From: Diploscapter coronatus
Lineage: Eukaryota; Nematoda; Chromadorea; Rhabditida; Rhabditidae
Reading direction: 5' to 3'
DNA length: 64,000 nucleotides
NCBI GenBank assembly: GCA_964036155.1
Contig: OZ038423.1
Span: 71,749,249 to 71,813,248, forward strand
Part shown: positions 23,402 through 36,592 of the stretch, piece by piece
How positions within the stretch are numbered: the first letter of the stretch is position 1
How the letters are laid out: every line of letters starts with the position of its first letter
Program-made: the position numbers and the translations under genes
Notes under the pieces: model-generated
Told to the model about the DNA's origin: nothing
Seen by the model: only the letters and a program-made list of their open reading frames with translations
Database searches by the model: none

Positions 23402-24831
23402 CTAGTAGTAGGACTGCGGCAGACGGTCGACACGACGCATGCCGCGAGGCGCGAGGCGGTTGGGTGGCGAAGATGCGGAGAAAGCGCTCGAAGCACTGCA
23501 CGACGATTCTTGTGCAGAGGCTGAGGAAGTCGAGGCCTGAATTTTAACAATTCATCAAAATTATTCCTTCATTCAAAAATGTAATATCTTTTTAAAAAAT
23601 CCCCATGACAAAGGTCTATAAACGATAAGAATAGGGAAGATTGTAAAAATTAAAAATCCGTTTATCTTATTCATCAAAGACATCATAAACGAAGGAAACA
23701 TTTCAGATTTACGTGAATTTATCCGTATTGTCGAATCAAGGGTATTTTTGTATACAAAATGCACGTATGTGAAACATGCACTTCTCAAATAAATCATCAT
23801 CTACTCGTTAAAGACCTGATACCTCGGTTTGGAAAGAAGAGTCGATGTGTTCGGTGGACGACTCGCAGTTGCCGGTGGTCGATTTGGAGAAGGACATCGA
23901 GATGACGTCTTCGGCGAATTCGCTGAAAAACCTTCCAATGAGTTTTTTAGATCTAAATCTTTTCTCAGAAAACATTGATTTTATTGGATCACTGTAGATC
24001 CTATCCTCTTTTTGCAAAATAATATCGGAAGAGCAAAAAAGAGGATGACAACTAGAAGGGGCCGATTCTTTTTTCGACTTACGCAGATCCATTGGCGACC
24101 GATTCAGTGCTCATCGCGAGGGACAGATACTCGCTGATTGACGTGGAATAAGTCTGGAAAAAGTCGACCAACTTTTATCGTTTCTTTTGAAATGTTAAAA
24201 ATTGGATTTATTATCAACTGCCCAATAAATTCATCCACGGCATCAACCTTGCTCTGTTCAGATTCGGATCGCTCCGTGCTCAATTCGGACCCGCTCGAGA
24301 GCCTCGGATCCTCGTACAGTGGCTCGTTCGGCTGGTCCGCCTCCCTCTTCTTCTCAGTTTCCCTCGGCATAGCGAGTATCTCATCGCTCAGTTCGACTTT
24401 GGTCGCGGAAATGTTGTCCAGACTGAAAACGATAAACATTTACAAAATCACGAAAAATGCGAAACAAAATGGCCACTTGTAAGCCGCACGACACGCGAAA
24501 TAGTGTGGGGGAAATCCTATCAGCCAATACCCTATACTATTTCGCATTTCTTAAGGTCTTGCGATGTCGTGCGGTTTCCGAATAGCCCGAAAAAGCGATG
24601 AATAATCACTTGTTCAAGACAATAAGCACAATACGTTTGTATTCACAGCGTTCAATATCGATTTTTCGGTGTCTTTTTACGGACCTACCAGAATTTCTCG
24701 AATGTGGCGGCAAGGAACTTGTCGCCGCTCGACAGACTGGTCGAGAACAAGTACTCAGTCCGCTGCCGCTTTCTGCTGTACCTGGCCGACAGCTCCACGG
24801 TCAGACCGATGTTGTTTGCGCCACTGTTCAT
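23402..24831 (-). CDS. Ser/Thr/Glu-rich protein of unknown function
   Basis: Five exons joined in consistent phase. The first visible exon reads MNSGANNIGLTVELSARYSR (ATG at 24831; an upstream exon joining at the TTTTTAG acceptor remains possible), then LFSTSLSSGDKFLAATFEKF. Later exons are acidic and Ser-rich (LSSGSELSTERSESEQSK, SISEYLSLAMSTESVANG, DVISMSFSKSTTGNCESS, ASTSSASAQESSCSASSAFS) and end in RRVDRLPQSYY. The composition indicates a largely disordered, probably phosphorylated protein. No domain, signal peptide or membrane segment is seen. A foldback lies in the first intron. Coding status is supported by strong GC contrast with the introns and matching splice sites. Confidence 0.68.
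24481..24577. repeat. Nested inverted repeat in an intron
   Basis: The outer arms AAGCCGCACGACA (24481-24493) and 24565-24577 match with one mismatch. The inner arms GCGAAATAGT (24495-24504) and 24536-24545 match perfectly. It has the architecture of a small palindromic element, 97 bp long, inside the first intron of the Ser-rich gene. Confidence 0.7.
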
Positions 24832-27210
24832 TTCCACGCTAAAAATTCACGGATCATTTTTGGGACTTTTTGAAAGTTCAGCAATTTTTCCTTCCTAATC
24901 TGTTGTTCCCCTCTTTTCAAACCGTATATTATTCTCGAGTGGTAATTTCCGCCTACTTTTAATTTCATCATTTTTAGGTCAGCTTTGAAATCTCTTTTCT
25001 AGTTCTACCCTTTTTCGAATCGTGAATTTCAAAGATTTTCAATTTCATCTTCAAGCCTTTTTCAGAATTTACTACGCTTCTGATGACGCAGTGAATGAGT
25101 CAGAATTGCATCACGCTCAACAAGATGAAGAAATGTTTGCCACGCCACTGTCGTGGGAAGTCGATTCTTCGGCTGCTCGTGGGTGGTAATGATTTTTCTC
25201 AATTGCAAAAATTTGACCTCAAAATTCAAATTTCTCAATTTCTTGTTTGTTTCGAAGACGTGGATTTGATTTCCCCGCTTTTCCCCCATTTCTCGTTAGC
25301 TCATTATTGTGTTCGTTCTTTGTGCACGGGGCAGCCCCCTTTCGATGGAATGGCTGTGAGAAAACGAGAAAAAGAAGCAGAGGGGAAAGGATCAAATGGA
25401 AGAGCGTCGGCAAGCAGACAACAAATTCAGCCCCTCTCTCCTCTGCGCTTTTGTCTTTTAGCTTCTCGCATGTTCCATTCCATTTCAGACGTTCTAGACT
25501 TTCTGGGAGTAATTTACTCCCGAAAATTCAGTACTTTGTTTCTCAACCATGAAAATGATCCTCCAGAATTTTTAAGTGAACACTTCATGTCTCAAAAATA
25601 AGTACTTTTTCTCCCAAATACGGATACTTTCTCTCAAAAAATAACTTTTCTAAAACCTTGACTTTTCCTTCTAAATATATAAGCATTTTACCTTCCATTG
25701 TTCTCCCAGGTTCTGAGGGAAAAGTAATCAAAATTGAAAAAATGAGGCTATTTTTCAGAAATTGACTCGCATTTGAACTGTCAATGGCCTGATTACCGTC
25801 TGACTGCTTCAAATTGCTGTTCATCTACTGACAACACTGCCTTTTCACACCATTCTTTGCTTCCCCTTCACCCAACAGGTTGGTTCTCTTTTGACTGATT
25901 ATCATTTTTATCATTTGAAGATCTTCCTATAATTCATCCAGTATGAGTAGTAATTTGTTGAATTCACAAAATTATAGATCTCGTGAGTGTTTGGATACGA
26001 AAAAGATGTTGAATTTTATAATTGGTGGTTCTCTTTGGTGAATAATTCAAGAGATCTTCGAAAGATGATTATAGAAAGGGGTGTATTTTTCAACGAAGAA
26101 TTCCGTCTCACTTACCTTCACTCATCATCTAGGAACTTGTTTGCATTGTTCAGATTCCATTATTTGAAAATTCACCCAGAAAATAGGGTATCTTATCAGA
26201 AAACTCAGTTTCACTTGCCTTTTCTCCTTCGTCTATCATTCGGCAGCTGTTTTGTGTCGTTCGATTTCACGATTCCAAACTCTTGCGTCATAACCTCTCC
26301 TTTTCTCTTTTCCCCTCTCTTATCTCTCCTCTCCATCCCACATCCGCACATCCCGACAGAGTTCAACATCCACATCTACCCAGCTAATCGAAGGCATTAT
26401 CCTCCCTTTTCCATCTCATCTCCTATTTGCTTGCCTCTTTTCCTCCATTCGTATGTCCACATTTTGAAACGCATCAATGGCATCATCAAAAATTTCAGCT
26501 CCATTTTTATAGTTTGAATTTGAAGTTAAAGTTTTTGAAGGTACTTGGCAGTCACTCTGAATTTAAAGTTTATTTTTTCTGATCTCCATCACTATGATAT
26601 TCAAACTTCAACCTAACTTCACTTAAAATTGACGTTGATATGAAGTTAAAACTAAGAGTTCTTGATCATCACCTCGTCTCAAAGTACTTGTTCTCACGTG
26701 TAACCGCCTTCATCATATTTATGAAATCACGTATCACTTCTTTTCTTATCTCTTTCTGCTTATTTTCATCTCTTTCCTCTCATTCTCTTTCTCACCAAAA
26801 GCGATAGCCCCATGCGCGCCGACCACATCAGAGTGTGTCCCACTATATGAAGTGTCGATGTCATTGTCATTCATATACTTTGTACTTTCATGATCCTTTG
26901 TAACTTTCACCTATCTGTCTCTAACTTTCAGAAAGTTCATAGAGTTAGCCGAGATTTTATTCATAAGGAAAGAAAATCTTTATCTTTCTTCGTTTTCCTC
27001 GCTACTTTCCAGAAAATTATTTTGATAAAGAAGAAATCGCACAATTCCGAGATTTTTTACCTTCTTATATTGTATTTTCAAGAAAAGTAAGATTGTATTC
27101 TGCAGATATTAATTAATTTTTTCCAGGTATTAGCCAGAAGTGGCGTCCTTCAAGGGAGTCGTTATCGTCGAGGATTCAGAAGGCTACAGGACGGACGTCG
27201 ACTATCTGAG
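24832..27210. other. Divergent intergenic gap, pyrimidine-rich, with a large imperfect foldback
   Basis: It lies between the starts of the Ser-rich (-) and phosphatase (+) genes. Long plus frames at 25095-25601 (168 codons) and 25987-26517 (176 codons) fall in C/T-rich or palindromic DNA that avoids stop codons. They show no domain, exon structure or coding-like contrast. An imperfect inverted repeat spans about 25345-25483. TTTTTTCCAG just before 27127 looks like a trans-splice acceptor for the next gene. Confidence 0.5.
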
Positions 27211-29610
27211 ATGACCAACTCGCGAAGGCTATGGATTGTCCGACATGGGGAGAGGCTCGATAATGTCATTGGAAAGGTGCCATTTTTTAGATTATTCAGA
27301 ATTAAACTCAGGCCTGGACAGACTTCAGCCAAAACGTGAAATTCTAAGGGAGAGAGTACTCAAGATGAGCTTTTGCTATAGAAAATCGATACATAAAGAG
27401 TACCAGTAAGTTTTGGCTAAAGTGGGGTACGCAATGAGAATTTGGATTACATTTTGCCCCGTCTGATTAAACTTTAAGATTAAATATGACTACTCCAGAG
27501 ATTTGAATTTTTTCTTCTAAAGGTTATCTTGAAAATGGCATTTTAATAACAGCTTCATGATATGATATTGCATCATTTTCACCCTAATTGATAGGGTGAG
27601 AGAGAAGTGTAAAGTTTAAGCGATAGGATTTTCACGCTTTGTTCAAATTGAAGGTGAAACGTTTGAAAAATTCGATATATTTCACGTAGACTTTCATATT
27701 GCTTGAATTCGCGAAATCAAAAACCACTGAAAACGTGATTTTATGATCGCCTTTGCTCTTTCCCGAGAATATGAAAACGTGATCTTCAAAGAATAGATCA
27801 TTTTGTGGCAAAACTGATACGGTTTTTTTTTTTCAAATGATGAATGTTGATGCATTTTGGTCGAAAAAATTCTAGACAAACTGAATAAAAATATTTCATC
27901 CGAAAGCTAGCAATTTACGAACTATTTTCAGCGAACTTTCCGCGAATCTCCCGACTGCGTTAGATGGGACGATCCACCGCTGAGTCTTCGAGGCCGTTCT
28001 CAAGCTAAGGAAGTAAAAAATTTACTATTTCTATTTTTTTTTTTTAAATCTAATACAATTTCTATGCCAAATTCACTATTTACATTTCTAAAAAAGATAG
28101 TTCCGAAAGTCGAAAATACTTTATGAAATTACAACAAAAAAATCACTTTTCAATGAAAATTGGCAATTTCATATTCATCGTGAAAGAGACTTCATCAAAC
28201 AAAAGATCAACTTTAAAAGAATTAAAATTTAATTTTCAGGTAGGAATCCGCCTCTCAACCGAATCGATTCAGTACGTGTTCTGCTCGCCATTCACTCGAT
28301 GCGTCCAGACAGCAGTTCAGATTCTGTCGCAATTCTCCGGTCGAAAACCGCTGCTTTGCATCGAGCCCGGCCTAGGGGAGAATCTCAGCAGCTGCAATAA
28401 TCCGCCTGGTAAAATTCGGAACTTTCAAATGTCTAGCAAAATCGTGAAATTTTCTAAATTTTATAGAATTACGAATTTGTTACGTGGATAATTCTCGTCG
28501 ATGTTAAAAAACATGCTAAAATTGTCAAAATTTAAAGAACCATGAAATTCTTACATGATTTATTCTTGCTGAAATTTACAACTTTGAATACCCCTAGAAT
28601 GTTCAAGACGATACTTTCCATTCAGGCCGAGCCTCGATGAAAGAGATCTGCCAGATCTACCCGGAAGTAAATGAAACATACAAGCCGGTCTTCCAGACGC
28701 TACCCCCCGAACCGCCCATGGAGAGCGGATGCGCCGACAGAATGGCCGTTACTATTCGGGTAAATTTAGTTGGTTTTATTGAAACTTTTTCTCAATTTTA
28801 TTGTTCCTTTTCTTATAATTTTAATTGACTTTTAGACTCTATTATCAAGATACCCCACCGGTAATATCCTGCTCATTTCCCATGGGTGCGTTTATGTTTA
28901 TTTTAAAAGTTATATTTTTAAACTCGTTGTTTTTCAATGCCTATTCACTTTTTGGTCAGGGAGATTATACTATATAGTTTTTAAAAACCCTTGAAAAATT
29001 GTATGCTAATTTTTATGACTGAGCAAGATACATATAAAACCTTATCTAATTCAGTTCAAATGACTAAACTTCAGGTCTCCTATCGCCTGCATTCACCTGA
29101 GCCTGTTCGGCAAATGGAACTACGTCGGGCAGTGTACTATAGGTACGATTTAATGATTGATTGATTGTCATTTATCATTATCATTATCATTTTCCCAACT
29201 ATTAGTTCCCGATCGATGACTCGATTTTGAACTTTTGAAAGGGAGGCTCTTGCTGTCGAAATGATAGTGTAAACATTGATAAGTGGTGAAAAATTGATAA
29301 AGAGAACGTTCTATGGGGTTCTTTAGATTATTGAACCATTCACTCTATCTTAATCCTCAGATTTTGTACTATACCCTAGTTAAAAAACAAAATTAATATG
29401 AAAAAATATTATGTTTATAAAGATAGTGGGTAAAGATCAGTTAAAAATACATATCAATAATTTTAGTTTTTACCAATTTCATTTTTTCTTGATGATTCTT
29501 TATTTTCAGGCGAAGTTGCTCAAGAATCCCCGACCTCTTTCCGATTGCTTGCGTGGAATTCGAAGGATCATCTTTCCGATAAGGAGAATCTGCACGACCA
29601 CGAACTCTGA
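27211..29610 (+). CDS. UBASH3/Sts-like histidine phosphatase
   Basis: Phosphoglycerate-mutase-fold (histidine phosphatase) protein resembling the phosphatase domain of UBASH3/Sts, about 240 residues. The ATG at 27211 starts MTNSRRLWIVRHGERLDNVI, where the RHGE His is the phospho-acceptor. Later exons give WDDPPLSLRGRSQAKE, YVFCSPFTRCVQTAVQILSQ with the second catalytic Arg, and CIEPGLGENLSSC. Next come RASMKEICQIYPEVNETYKP and NILLISHGSPIACIHLSLFG with the second catalytic His. The end is KENLHDHEL. All four active-site blocks are intact. The UBA and SH3 domains of mammalian UBASH3 are absent, as in many worm paralogues. The exon opens after a polypyrimidine-AG about 85 nt upstream of the ATG, probably a spliced-leader site. 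AATAAA lies at 29879. Confidence 0.88.
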
Positions 29611-30743
29611 TTATATGCTCGAAAGACGATTGATGTACGGGTGTTTAGATATGAAAATCGGCTTCTTGGAAACTTTAGACATTTTCCCATAACGATAGAC
29701 TAGAACTAGCCTGAATTTAATATAAAAATGAAGATCGCTTTTTGGCGATCTCCATTTGATGCCAAATATCCCTATCATCATATCAGAATTGCTCAATGTG
29801 CCGAGGCTTCAAACTTTCCAAGAAGCCAAAATACGAAATTGATCTAGCATATCGATTATACGATATATGAAATTTCTGAATAAAGCATTAAAAATCTTTT
29901 TCTCTTGTGCGATACTATCTATTTTTACACCTTGGTTATAAGGACCATCGATTATTGCCCCCATCACACAATGTCTGTCTGCTGTTGTTTCCTTCAGCCT
30001 ATCAATTCACCTCTTTCTCTGCACTCTATCCCTTTCCCCTTCTCTCTATTCTTTTTCACTTTATCGATTGCCATACGGATTAGTCTGCCCATTGGCGAGA
30101 CGCAATCATAATTAGTCGTTACTGGAAAATTTTTAAAGTCAGTCCAAAAATATACACCCTGTGTTTAAAAACGACATTTTTTCAAGTTTTTTTTTTATTC
30201 AGAAAGATAAAACTTTCCTTAATTGCCTTCTTCCGGTTTTTTTTTATATAAATAAACATCAGTCAATTTTTTGAAAAATAAAGAAATGGATTATTTTGAT
30301 AAACGTGTAAATTGTTATTAAACCTGCGTTTTTCATAATTACCCCTTTCCCATTCCCTTCTTTGCATAATTTGTTTGCCACTTGATATCTTCTTCTCACT
30401 AATTTGCCTCCGTCTCGTGATTTTCTTCCTTCGAAAAACTTACATCTCTGAAATCCCGTTCTATTGCTAGATAGATTCTAGCAGTTTCTTTCTTGAAATT
30501 TCGCATTTGAGCATATTTTCAAGGAATGTCGATTTACTAGTGTTTTGTTCAGAGTGCTGCAATAGGAAAGGAGTATTCTGTTTCTCTGGCTTTATTATCT
30601 GCCTCTTTCACTCCCACATTTCTATGTATGGCTCTGCCCGCTGCCAGGAAGAGTGCAGATTAGCCAGCGGCTAGTAGCCTTCCTGCCTTCCTTCCTTTTG
30701 AAAGAAGGTCTCATTTTCCCTTTACTGCCAAAAATTCGAAAAC
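29611..30743. other. Intergenic gap
   Basis: 3' flank of the phosphatase gene and upstream region of the SLC22 gene. T-rich and C/T-rich stretches only; the frame at 29905-30111 is in such DNA. No other feature is seen. Confidence 0.5.
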
Positions 30744-33700
30744 ATGGACGGTTTCGGCCCCAAAATGACGTTTATTCAGGTAAATTTATGTGTTTTAGAT
30801 GTGCTATTTTATAATGTATCCCTTAAAACTTGTAAAATTAGCATACATTACGATAAAGTAGGTGCATTTTGAGAAAAATACGATTTTGATTTAAACGATT
30901 ATTTCAGAGTGACACAGACCTGCTGAATAGAACGCCCGCAGTCCGGCCTGGAGGCGTACCTGTTGAAAGCCACCCTTTGATATACTCTGATCCAGCTCTG
31001 CTGACGAACCCAGATGAAATCGAACTCGAAAATTCGGAGGTGTTTCATTTTCTACCGATTATTTTATGAGGACCAGCTTTTTTCTTTGAGAATTTGTTAT
31101 TTTCGCTTATCCATTCATCCCATTTTTGATGACGCGCGTAAATAATTTTCCATGTGAGAAAGCATGGAAAAACAAGTCATTTTGAGTTTAAAATTTTCGA
31201 AAAAAAATAGAAAGTTTTTTAGGCTCCGCCAATTTCCTATACCGGAGTTTCTCTGCCAAGTTCGCGGATGTCCATGGCTTTGCCTGAATCGGCTGCACAG
31301 TCAGATTTGACACTTCAAGCGACTTCACAGGATCGATTGGCCGCTGAGAAGTTAGTGAAGATCAGTTTTATTTTACTTCCAAATATAGATTTTTAGTTCT
31401 TTGTGAAAAATAGCTGTATCGCAGAATAATCGCGTAAGAAATTAGATTGGGTTTGATAGAAGAAGAACTTTGCTGAAATTATTTCGTATGCAACTACATC
31501 ACTTAGTCACTTTTAACTTCTTATAAATTTGTCCTTTTTCAGAATTAAATAGAGTAAAATGATGTATTGAAAATTTTTAATGAAGACAATTCATGAATTA
31601 TTTTCAAGGGATCCAAAAACGCGGCTGAGAAGCGAAATGGAAATCCGACATCAACATTACGTGAAGCAGCAGCAATACGCGAAGGGCAAGAGACAGAGAC
31701 GACTTACGGACATCGATTTTGAAGGTAGATTTGATGGATAAGACTGGATAAGCATAAATCCTTGAGGATTTTCGAAATTTTATCAAAATAACCATATCTA
31801 ATCATCACGTTTTGCACAATTCACCATATTTGCGATAAAGATCACTATAAAAGTGCAGAAATTGCGCTTTTTCAAGATAAAACTTTCAGGAATTCTAAAC
31901 ATCATCGGTGGCTGCAACAAATGGCAAGTTTGGGTCTACATGATAATTTCAGGTGTCACTTCATATTTGAATCTTTTAAATCTGTAATTTGTCAGCCCAC
32001 CAAGTCCCTCATGCCATGTTCAATCTTTCCGTCGTCTACATGATGTATCAGCCTGATCACTGGTGCAAGGTAAATAGTATCGAATTCTTCATAGATATTG
32101 ATTTTGTTCTCAGATTCAACACTTCAATTCTGAAGCATTCGCGGTCGGTTACACGAATTACACCTGGGACCAAGTGCTGAATTCTACGATAGCGTTTCCT
32201 ACAGTAAGGAAATCTTAATTTTTGCAGGAATATTGATTTTCTAGAACTTTGGACTTTCCTGTTTTCAGGCCTACAACAAACAACGAGGTCAGAACTTCCA
32301 CGATCAGTGTCACTACTTTCTACGAGACAATTACGTGCACATAAAGCTATCGCCCTGGGAAAAAGTCAAGACTCTTCCGACGGAAAATGTAACGCTGGCG
32401 AGGTGCACTGAATATGAGTATGATAGATCGGTGAGCTGATCAGAAATTTCGCAATAGATTTAGAAATCTGTTTTATTAGTTTAGAAAATTTATCTTTCTG
32501 ATAGAAAGTATCATAACTTGCATGCTCTTCTTTTTCTCTAAGCAACCCAATTAAGGTAATGGAAAAATCTGTGGTGACGGAATGGAATCGTGTTTGCGAT
32601 AACAATTGGTCGAGAGCTCACGTGCACATGTCCTACTCACTTGGCTACCTTCTCGGATGCATCATCGGAGGATTTGTTAGTGATAGGTATTTTTTATTCT
32701 TTATTCTAAATTTCATTTTTTCACTTTTCGTATTTTTAAAAATACCAATAGAATAATTAGTTTCTGGATGATAGTTAATTTTCAGGTACGGCAGAAAAAC
32801 CGCGATATTCGGTTTCGGATGTCTTTCACTGATCTTCGGATTTCTGCTGACTTATTCAAGAGAGTTCGAGATTTTCCTGGTCATTCGGTTTCTGTTGGCT
32901 GCCAGCAACGAGGCTGCTGATCTGGCTGCATACGTTCTGTGCATGGAAATCACAGGCAATTTCTTCACACTAAATCAATTTTTAGCTTAAAATTTATGTC
33001 CTAAATTTAAAATAATCTAGAAACTTAGATGAGGATCAGCTTGAAAATTAAACTTTTTTATTTTTTCAAATTATTTCAGGAGTAAAATATCGCTCAATAA
33101 TTGGTTCCCTCCTCCAAGCCCCTTGGGCCTGTGGTTATGCGGTTCTCGCGCTGCTCGCTTATTTGACCAAAAGTTGGACGACTATTCATGCATGCTAACC
33201 TTTCTTACTTTAAATTTCTACAGTATGTTTTAGAATTTCACGGTCGCTATCCACTTCCTTTCCCTGTTTTTCATGTGGTGGTTGCCTGAAAGTCCGAGAT
33301 GGCTAATCATCAATAATAAGTAAGCGAAATTTAATTTAGTCTGAAAAGAAACATCTACAATTTAATTGCAGAGTAAAAGAAGCCGAGGAGATAATCCGAA
33401 GTGCCTGCAAAGCGAACCGATCTCGATTGCCATCCGATTTGGGTCTAGTCAGACACGCGGAGAAGCGCAAGTGGATGAAGAAGAACGAAAAGCCGTCGTA
33501 TTTCCACTTGTTCCGGTCGTCCGAACTCAGATTCAGAAATTCAATGCTTTTCACTATTTGGGTAGGCTCTTTTTAGTTTGGTGGGAAAGAATGAAAGAAA
33601 AAGCGCCTTTTATGAAGATCAGATTTCATTTAAAAGTAATATCTTTTATCTAGCAATTTTTGTAATTCAAATTTAGGAAAAATTACTAGGCTTACAATTC

Positions 33701-35031
33701 ATAATTTAGAAAGATTATATAATTTAAATTTTCAGATAGCCACAGCCCTGGTCTACTACGGTCTGGTCATCGCTCTGTCAGATCAGTCATCGCCAGGTCG
33801 GCAAGTCTTCGATGGAAACTTCTTCCTCAACAACGCTATTGCCGGATTCATTGAGTTGCCCACGTTAGCTGGATGCGTTTTCTTGTTGCGATTCGGAAGG
33901 AAACCGTAAGTTTAAACTTTCAGACTACGGAAATTTCTTACCAAAGTTGTATTTTTCAACTAAAACTAAAACGAGTAACTTTCTCGAATATTTAACTTAC
34001 TTCATTTTACAAATTTCTAAATGTGATCTTTTCAGATCCTTAATGGTCACTCTAATTTTCTCCGGTGTATTCCTACTTCTGACGATCACTGCTAGTAAAT
34101 TCCGGAGAACTACTTTCGCTCTTCTATTCATGTTCATTTCCAAGTCGTGTGTGCAGGGCGCGTTCAATATTCTCTATATTTTCACGTCGGAACTCAACCC
34201 GACTGTCATTAGGAATTCGGCTGTGGGAGTTTCATCGATGGTAATAGCTTCAAGGTTTACAGAGTTCTAACATAAAAGAAAAATTCAAGTTCAAAAGAAC
34301 TATTTTACATCAAGAAAATTAATTTGACTCAAGAAAACAACTATCCTTGTTCAACTATCTTTCCATTCCATTCATTTATTGTTTTAGATTTCTCGCATGG
34401 GGGCAGGTGCGTCAGGCTACATCGCCATTTTGTCCGATGTCTCGATGCCCCTAGTTCCAATGCTGATCTTCGCCTGTTTCTCACTGATCGCAGGGGCTCT
34501 GACTAACTTCCTCCCTGAAACTCAGGGACTTCCTCTGCCAGGTAGAATTAACATAAATATAAATATAAATTAAAGCTAGAAACTATTCTACTCGATACTT
34601 TTTGCAGAGACAATCTGGGACGCAGTGAGGATGATGGAAACCAAGTCTAAGCCGTGCATAGGTCTGAACAAGACTCCACTGGTTGAGAAGGAGCATTCAG
34701 AACCCTATTCACCGAAGGTCATTTGTCATATCTTGGAAAAAATTACGTGGTCTCTGAAAGACAATTATATTTTCAGAAGGACTCTACAGTCAGTTCGGAA
34801 TCCGAATCTGAGCCTTCCGAATCAGAAGAGTCGTCGACGGACTCTGAAGAGCGACGACGAAAAGAAAAGAAGGAGAAAAGGAGAGTTCGGATTGAAAAGA
34901 ACAAACAGCAAAGGAGAGAGCAACTGAAAGGAAAAAGTCAGACTAATAAGAAGGAAGCCAAGTCGAATGACACCGAGATGACAGCCATGGATTCGAAAAC
35001 GAACAGTAGTAAACTTAAAGATGTGGACTAA
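30744..35031 (+). CDS. SLC22-type organic cation/anion transporter
   Basis: Major-facilitator transporter of the OCT/OAT/OCTN (SLC22) family, which moves organic ions across the plasma membrane. The start is at 30744 (MDGFGPKMTFIQ). A cytosolic N-terminus of more than 100 residues leads to IGGCNKWQVWVYMIISAHQ (helix 1). A long extracellular loop with N-glycosylation sites (NYT, NST, NVT) and conserved Cys follows. Then come VVTEWNRVCD, the MFS signature SDRYGRKTAIFGFG, MWWLPESPRWLI, IASLF-like helices, LNPTVIRNSAVGVSSM and FLPETQGLPLPET. The C-terminal tail (about 34780-35031) is unusually long and charged (SESESEPSESEESSTDSEE, then EERRRKEKKEKRRVRIEK). Two introns need GC donors: 32956-33079 (ACAG|GCAATT, no GT nearby) and 33190-33233 (CAT|GCATGC). 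AATAAA lies near 35464. The substrate cannot be told from sequence. Confidence 0.9.
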
Positions 35032-35723
35032 CGTATTTTCTGAATCTCTACTTTTTCATTGACATAGAAGCGTAAGTATTTTACTCAATGAAACATGCTC
35101 CATTAAAAGAAGTTGGCTAAATTTAGAAATGGAACATATTTCGTCAAGTGGTAAGAATAGTTGTGTTTTTGTCTAATTTTTCGTCTACTTGCCATAGCGT
35201 GTTCCCCCTCCATGATAATACTGCTTTCTTACAATGTTCATTTCTTTACCGCATTCGGGTACTGTATCTTTACTTATTCGTGCATTTCTTTATTTTTAAA
35301 AACAGGTTTCATATTACGATTCAGTTATACTTCATTCATAGATTCAATTCGAATTCGTTCAAGTCAGGGCCCTCAATGACCAATTTTCCTCAGATTATGT
35401 ACACGAATCTTTGCCATATTTTGTTAGCTTATAGGCTATTCCATTGATTAGATCGAAAATTTGAAAATAAAGGAGTTTTGTGCTGTAATACCACTTAGCA
35501 ATCAGATAGGGTTATATAGGTTTGTTGTGGAGCTTCTCGGAAACGAAAAGTTTTTCAAAATTTCTACAGAGAATAATGAGTTCGAATTGAAAAACGTTTA
35601 TTGTAGACGAGTGGTCTTCTGAAAGGGGTGGATTTGCCTCGTTTTGAGACGTGTGCGATAAATGAAGACGTTGTGTTCGTGAGATGTCGAAGTTCTGTCG
35701 TCGTTATCGACATTTTCGTTCAT
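35032..35723. other. Tail-to-tail intergenic gap
   Basis: AT-rich 3' flanks of the SLC22 (+) and MSS4 (-) genes. The plus frames at 35148-35447 are not supported by splice sites or family resemblance. Confidence 0.5.
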
Positions 35724-36592
35724 TTATCTGTCATCGCCTCCGATGTATTTGCACCGCTCGACGGCCACCCAGAACCTCTTGTTATCCTCGCTTCGGACGC
35801 CGACTGGACCGAGCTCACAGTCTCCTGAAATTTTTGATTTCTTTGATGAAAATCAACTTGATTATCAATGTATTTTGTTGGAGATTGGAATTAGAACTAA
35901 CGATAATTGTAATCTGAAAGTCAGATTTTGACATAGCCTAAAAAAGAAATCCGAGCTCACAGGACAAAAAATGAAGTCAAAGTAAAAAATGTAACCCTAA
36001 CTAACCACACATGAGGTACTTCTTCCTGTTGATGGTCTGCCAGCCGATGGTGTCGAACGCCATGTCGTCCTCCGTGTACCACCACCAGCTTATCTTCTCG
36101 TAGCCTGGCTCGCCCTTGCCCTGATGCGTCATTACTCGCAGGTCGATTGGTTTTTCTGAACAGTATTGTCTTTTCTTTAACAAAGTTGGACTGATCTCCT
36201 GACTTAATTTAATTCTGACCAAAGTACAATAGTCTCTGCATTGGAATAAAGTTGGACAGAATTCCGAGCTCAGTTTAATCACAATCTGGAAACTACCAGC
36301 TTTGATGTATCTGACGGCGCCCTCAGGAAAGAACACCGATTCGCAGCGCCTACAGACGATCTTGTAGAAGTTCTTCTCGTCCTCGTTTAGCAATTCGTCC
36401 TTGTCGACCTGTGATTCTCACTTTAACTTCACACCAAGCTTCCAGGTCAATTTCAATCTGACGATAAAAGCTCATGAAGTTGAAGTCGAGACTGGACCAA
36501 CTGGATCGACTTGCCTTTTCACACTTTCCGCTAACTTTTTTGTTGGCCACACTTTTGGGAGCGATCGAAAAGAGCTGCAGATTGCGATTCAT
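35724..36592 (-). CDS. RABIF: MSS4/RABIF-like Rab chaperone
   Basis: Homologue of MSS4 (RABIF, yeast Dss4), a zinc-binding protein that stabilises nucleotide-free exocytic Rabs. The start at 36592 reads MNRNLQLFSIAPKSVANKK. The next exons give NEDEKNFYKIVCRRCESVFF, with the first Cys pair, then ISWWWYTEDDMAFDTIGW. The second Cys pair is split by an intron (KKYLMC joined to GDCELGPVGVRSEDNKRFWV), and the protein ends VERCKYIGGDDR at 35724. Both C-x-x-C zinc pairs are intact. The first intron may use a GT donor at 36534 or a better GC donor at 36514 (AAG|GCAAGT); both keep phase. A longer in-frame upstream start exists at 36703 but looks like flank. Confidence 0.88.

Noticed and set aside
25095..25601. 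168-codon open frame (+)
   Set aside because: It overlaps a large imperfect palindrome, shows no domain, and lacks the GC contrast seen in real exons here.
25987..26517. 176-codon open frame (+)
   Set aside because: C/T-rich composition lowers stop frequency; no leader beyond chance hydrophobicity, no splice context and no family resemblance.
36001..36393. Unbroken 130-codon frame through the MSS4 gene (-)
   Set aside because: The middle third is an intron read through in frame; MSS4 alignment requires its removal.
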